DNA from: Bacilli bacterium
Lineage (GTDB): Bacteria; Bacillota_I; Bacilli_A; RFN20; CAG-826
DNA: 15,999 nucleotides
Assembly: GCA_024698065.1 (NCBI GenBank)
Contig: JAILRR010000040.1
Coordinates: 1 to 15,999, forward strand
Reading direction: 5' to 3'
Positions within the stretch are counted from its first letter, which is position 1, and the number at the start of each line of letters is the position of its first letter. Positions 14,648 through 15,999 of the stretch are shown here, one piece after another. The notes beneath the pieces are model-generated. The model worked only from the letters and a program-made list of their open reading frames with translations, made no database searches and was not told where the DNA came from. The translations under genes were made by a program, and so were the position numbers.

Positions 14648-15007
14648 TTACTTAATCTCGCGGACGCCTTGGACGAAAACGTTGACTTCAAGGAAAGTAT
14701 TCCCGAAGGCTTTGTTGAGGTCATAGGCGACTTTCTTTTGAACTTCTCTAAGGACTTCGGTGATTTTCACACCATAAGCCACAACGATATAGACATCGAC
14801 GGCATAACCGCCATTCTTCTTGCGACAATAGACGCCTTTATCGTAGTCGCCTCTTTGCAGAAGCTCTGCGATATTCTCCCAGATCGCGCTACGGTCAGCG
14901 AGTCCAACGACGCCATAACATGTCGTCGCGGCTTCACCTGCCACGTCTGCCACGAGTTCTATGGAGATGTTGATTTTTCCGAATGGTGTTTTCCGGTCGA
15001 TAGCCAT
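14648..15007 (-). CDS. yloU: Asp23/Gls24 family protein YloU
   Basis: A small (119-residue) Asp23/Gls24-family protein. In Bacillota one member almost always precedes fakA, as here. The family is associated with envelope stress, and some members are attached to the membrane, but no reaction is known. Recognisable parts are GKINISIELVADVAGEAATTCYGVVGL near the N-terminus, given here as two pieces (GKINISIELVADVAG and EAATTCYGVVGL), and YAVDVYIVVAYGVKI plus VNVFVQGV in the second half. I chose the ATG at 15007, which has AAGGGG nine bases upstream. A TTG codon at 15025 would add six residues (KGLLF in front) but overlaps that ribosome binding site. First gene of the two-gene unit with fakA. Confidence 0.9.
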   Translation of the reverse strand: MAIDRKTPFGKINISIELVADVAGEAATTCYGVVGLADRSAIWENIAELLQRGDYDKGVYCRKKNGGYAVDVYIVVAYGVKITEVLREVQKKVAYDLNKAFGNTFLEVNVFVQGVREIK

Positions 15008-15039
15008 AAATAGTAACCCCTTCAATAGAAGGACACGCT

Positions 15040-15068
15040 ATTATCTCATTAAAATACGTAGATTACAA
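15040..15068 (-). promoter_or_regulatory. Promoter of yloU-fakA
   Basis: On the minus strand TTGTAA (complement of 15063-15068, 4 of 6) is exactly 17 bp from GATAAT (complement of 15040-15045, 5 of 6). The start point would be near 15033, about 26 bases before the ATG at 15007, with AAGGGG in the leader. Confidence 0.6.
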
Positions 15069-15110
15069 ACCCCCTATTTCGTTAAAGGCCCAGTTCTTTT
15101 TTTCTAAAAG

Positions 15111-15134
15111 AAAAAAGCCCGCATTTCTGCGGGC
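15111..15134 (-). terminator. Rho-independent terminator of the SPFH gene
   Basis: A 7-bp GC-rich stem GCCCGCA/TGCGGGC (15117-15123 with 15128-15134) is closed on the minus strand by a GAAA tetraloop. T6 and a further T-rich stretch follow. It lies 16 bp past the stop, between this gene and yloU-fakA. Confidence 0.93.
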
Positions 15135-15150
15135 CATTTTGCTTTTGGCG

Positions 15151-15999
15151 TTATTTCTTAGCTGGTTCTTTCGGTTCTTTGATCGATTCAGCAAGAGCGG
15201 CAGCGAAGGCACCTTGCTTCTCAAATCCGTATGGAAGGAGAATCTTGGTGGCTTTACCATCGGCGCATTTGGCAAGGGCTTCGTAGTAGCGAAGTCTTAA
15301 TGTGGCCTCATCAGCACCGGCCTTCTTGATGGCTTCAAGACCTTCGGCTTCAGCCTCACGGAGTCTCTTGATGGACTCAGCTTCGGCGGTCTTGGTCTTG
15401 AGGATGCTCTCAGCTTCACCTTCAGCGGCAAGGATCTTGGCTTGCTTCTCGGATTCGGCGTTGAGGATGAGGGATTGTTTCTTACCTTCGGCAATGAGAA
15501 CGGCGGATTGCTTCTCACCTTCGGCAAGAAGGATCTTCTCACGTTTTTCACGCTCAGCTCTCATCTGACGTTCCATGGCGTCTCTGATATCCTGAGGTGG
15601 GAGAATGTTCTTAACTTCGACACGGTTGACTTTGATGCCCCATGGATCGGTAGCGGCATCGAGGATCTTTCTCATCTTCTCATTGATGATGTCTCTGGAA
15701 GTGAGGGTTTGGTCGAGGTCGAGGTCGCCGATGATGTTACGAAGGGTGGTCGCGGCTAAGTATTCGATAGCGGTGATTGGATCATCGACGCCGTAAGCGT
15801 AGAGTTTTGGATCGGTGACCTGGTAGAAGGTGACGGTGTCGATCTTCATGGTGACGTTATCTTTGGTGATGACGCTTTGAGGATCGAAGTCTCTCACCTG
15901 CTCCTTCATGTTGATGGTGTAGGCGACTTTATCGAAGAATGGGATGAGCATATGGATGCCGACTCCCCATGTGGTGTGATAAGCACCCATTCTCTCAAT
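15151..15999 (-). CDS. SPFH/Band 7 (stomatin/slipin-like) protein, 5' end outside window
   Basis: A membrane-associated scaffold protein of the SPFH superfamily. The frame is open through the window edge. It begins I-E-R-M-G-A-Y-H in the middle of the conserved 'VERxGxYHxTxGxGxH' start of the Band 7 domain, so the N-terminal membrane segment lies outside and the internal Met is not the start. The visible Band 7 part has IPFFDKVAYTINMKEQV, KDNVTMKIDTVTFYQV, LRNIIGDLDLDQTLTSRD and WGIKVNRVEVKNILPPQDI. A long helical segment follows (about 140-225 of the visible part), rich in AEG-x-KQ repeats. The end is EPKEPAKK. It is close to the paraslipin/QmcA type. No NfeD-type partner is visible downstream, and the terminator follows at once. 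The function in this organism is unknown. Confidence 0.92.
   Translation of the reverse strand: MERMGAYHTTWGVGIHMLIPFFDKVAYTINMKEQVRDFDPQSVITKDNVTMKIDTVTFYQVTDPKLYAYGVDDPITAIEYLAATTLRNIIGDLDLDQTLTSRDIINEKMRKILDAATDPWGIKVNRVEVKNILPPQDIRDAMERQMRAEREKREKILLAEGEKQSAVLIAEGKKQSLILNAESEKQAKILAAEGEAESILKTKTAEAESIKRLREAEAEGLEAIKKAGADEATLRLRYYEALAKCADGKATKILLPYGFEKQGAFAAALAESIKEPKEPAKK
15400..15531 (-). repeat. Four tandem 11-residue repeats in the SPFH coiled coil
   Basis: Four consecutive 11-residue units follow the pattern L-x-A-E-G/S-x-K-Q-S/A-x-I/V/L: LLAEGEKQSAV, LIAEGKKQSLI, LNAESEKQAKI and LAAEGEAESIL. Hendecad periodicity is typical of right-handed or straight coiled coils in SPFH oligomers. 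It is a protein-level repeat; DNA identity between units is only partial. Confidence 0.8.

Noticed and set aside
15008..15025. TTG start that extends YloU by six residues
   Set aside because: The extension covers the AAGGGG ribosome binding site of the ATG at 15007 and is not typical of the family N-terminus.
1..15999. CRISPR array, tRNA, rRNA, prophage or toxin-antitoxin genes
   Set aside because: No direct-repeat array, cloverleaf-like sequence, phage gene or small toxin pair was found in any gap between genes.

Overview
The window reads as chromosomal DNA of a low- to mid-GC Bacillota, probably an uncultured gut member of the Bacilli related to the Erysipelotrichia/Mollicutes branch. Four things support this. 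The order asp23(yloU)-fakA(yloV)-recG-plsX-rnc-ftsY-ylxM-ffh is the Bacillus-type backbone. ylxM is a Gram-positive gene. Stop codons include TGA (ends of ftsY and ylxM), so the standard bacterial code applies and not the Mycoplasma code. Start sites mostly have AAGGAG-type ribosome binding sites. Assignment below class level is inference.

Layout. Positions 2-1710 (+) hold the end of a pyrimidine operon: pyrE (5' end outside the window) and pyrB. This pyrB carries a C-terminal four-cysteine zinc module like that of the ATCase regulatory chain. Positions 1711-2070 have no intact gene. They hold a roughly 333-bp inverted-repeat-bounded relic that looks like an internally deleted IS3-type element, and it contains one rho-independent terminator facing each way. 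Everything from 2071 to the end is on the minus strand. Read in transcription order, the units are: (a) an SPFH/stomatin-like protein (5' end outside the window) with its own terminator; (b) yloU-fakA with a promoter and terminator; (c) a solitary secreted M6-type metalloprotease lipoprotein with its own promoter and terminator; (d) recG, with a -10 element placed so that its mRNA may be leaderless; (e) a tightly overlapped operon plsX-rnc-ftsY-ylxM-ffh-(617-aa membrane protein)-lemA.

How the genes fit together. FakA and PlsX are the two acyl-phosphate enzymes: FakA phosphorylates fatty acids held on FakB, and PlsX interconverts acyl-ACP and acyl-phosphate. The fapR/fabD/fabG/acpP genes that sit around plsX in Bacillus are absent here. 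FtsY, YlxM and Ffh are the protein part of the signal recognition pathway that delivers membrane proteins. The last two genes of that operon encode an unrecognised 617-aa protein with two membrane helices and a LemA protein. The 617-aa gene starts inside the ffh stop codon, so it is physically tied to SRP expression.

The most interesting items are the ffh-coupled 617-aa/LemA pair, the zinc-module-only PyrB fusion, palindromes lying on three putative promoters (lemA, plsX, M6 protease), and the possible leaderless recG mRNA. No tRNA, rRNA, CRISPR array, prophage or defence system was seen.
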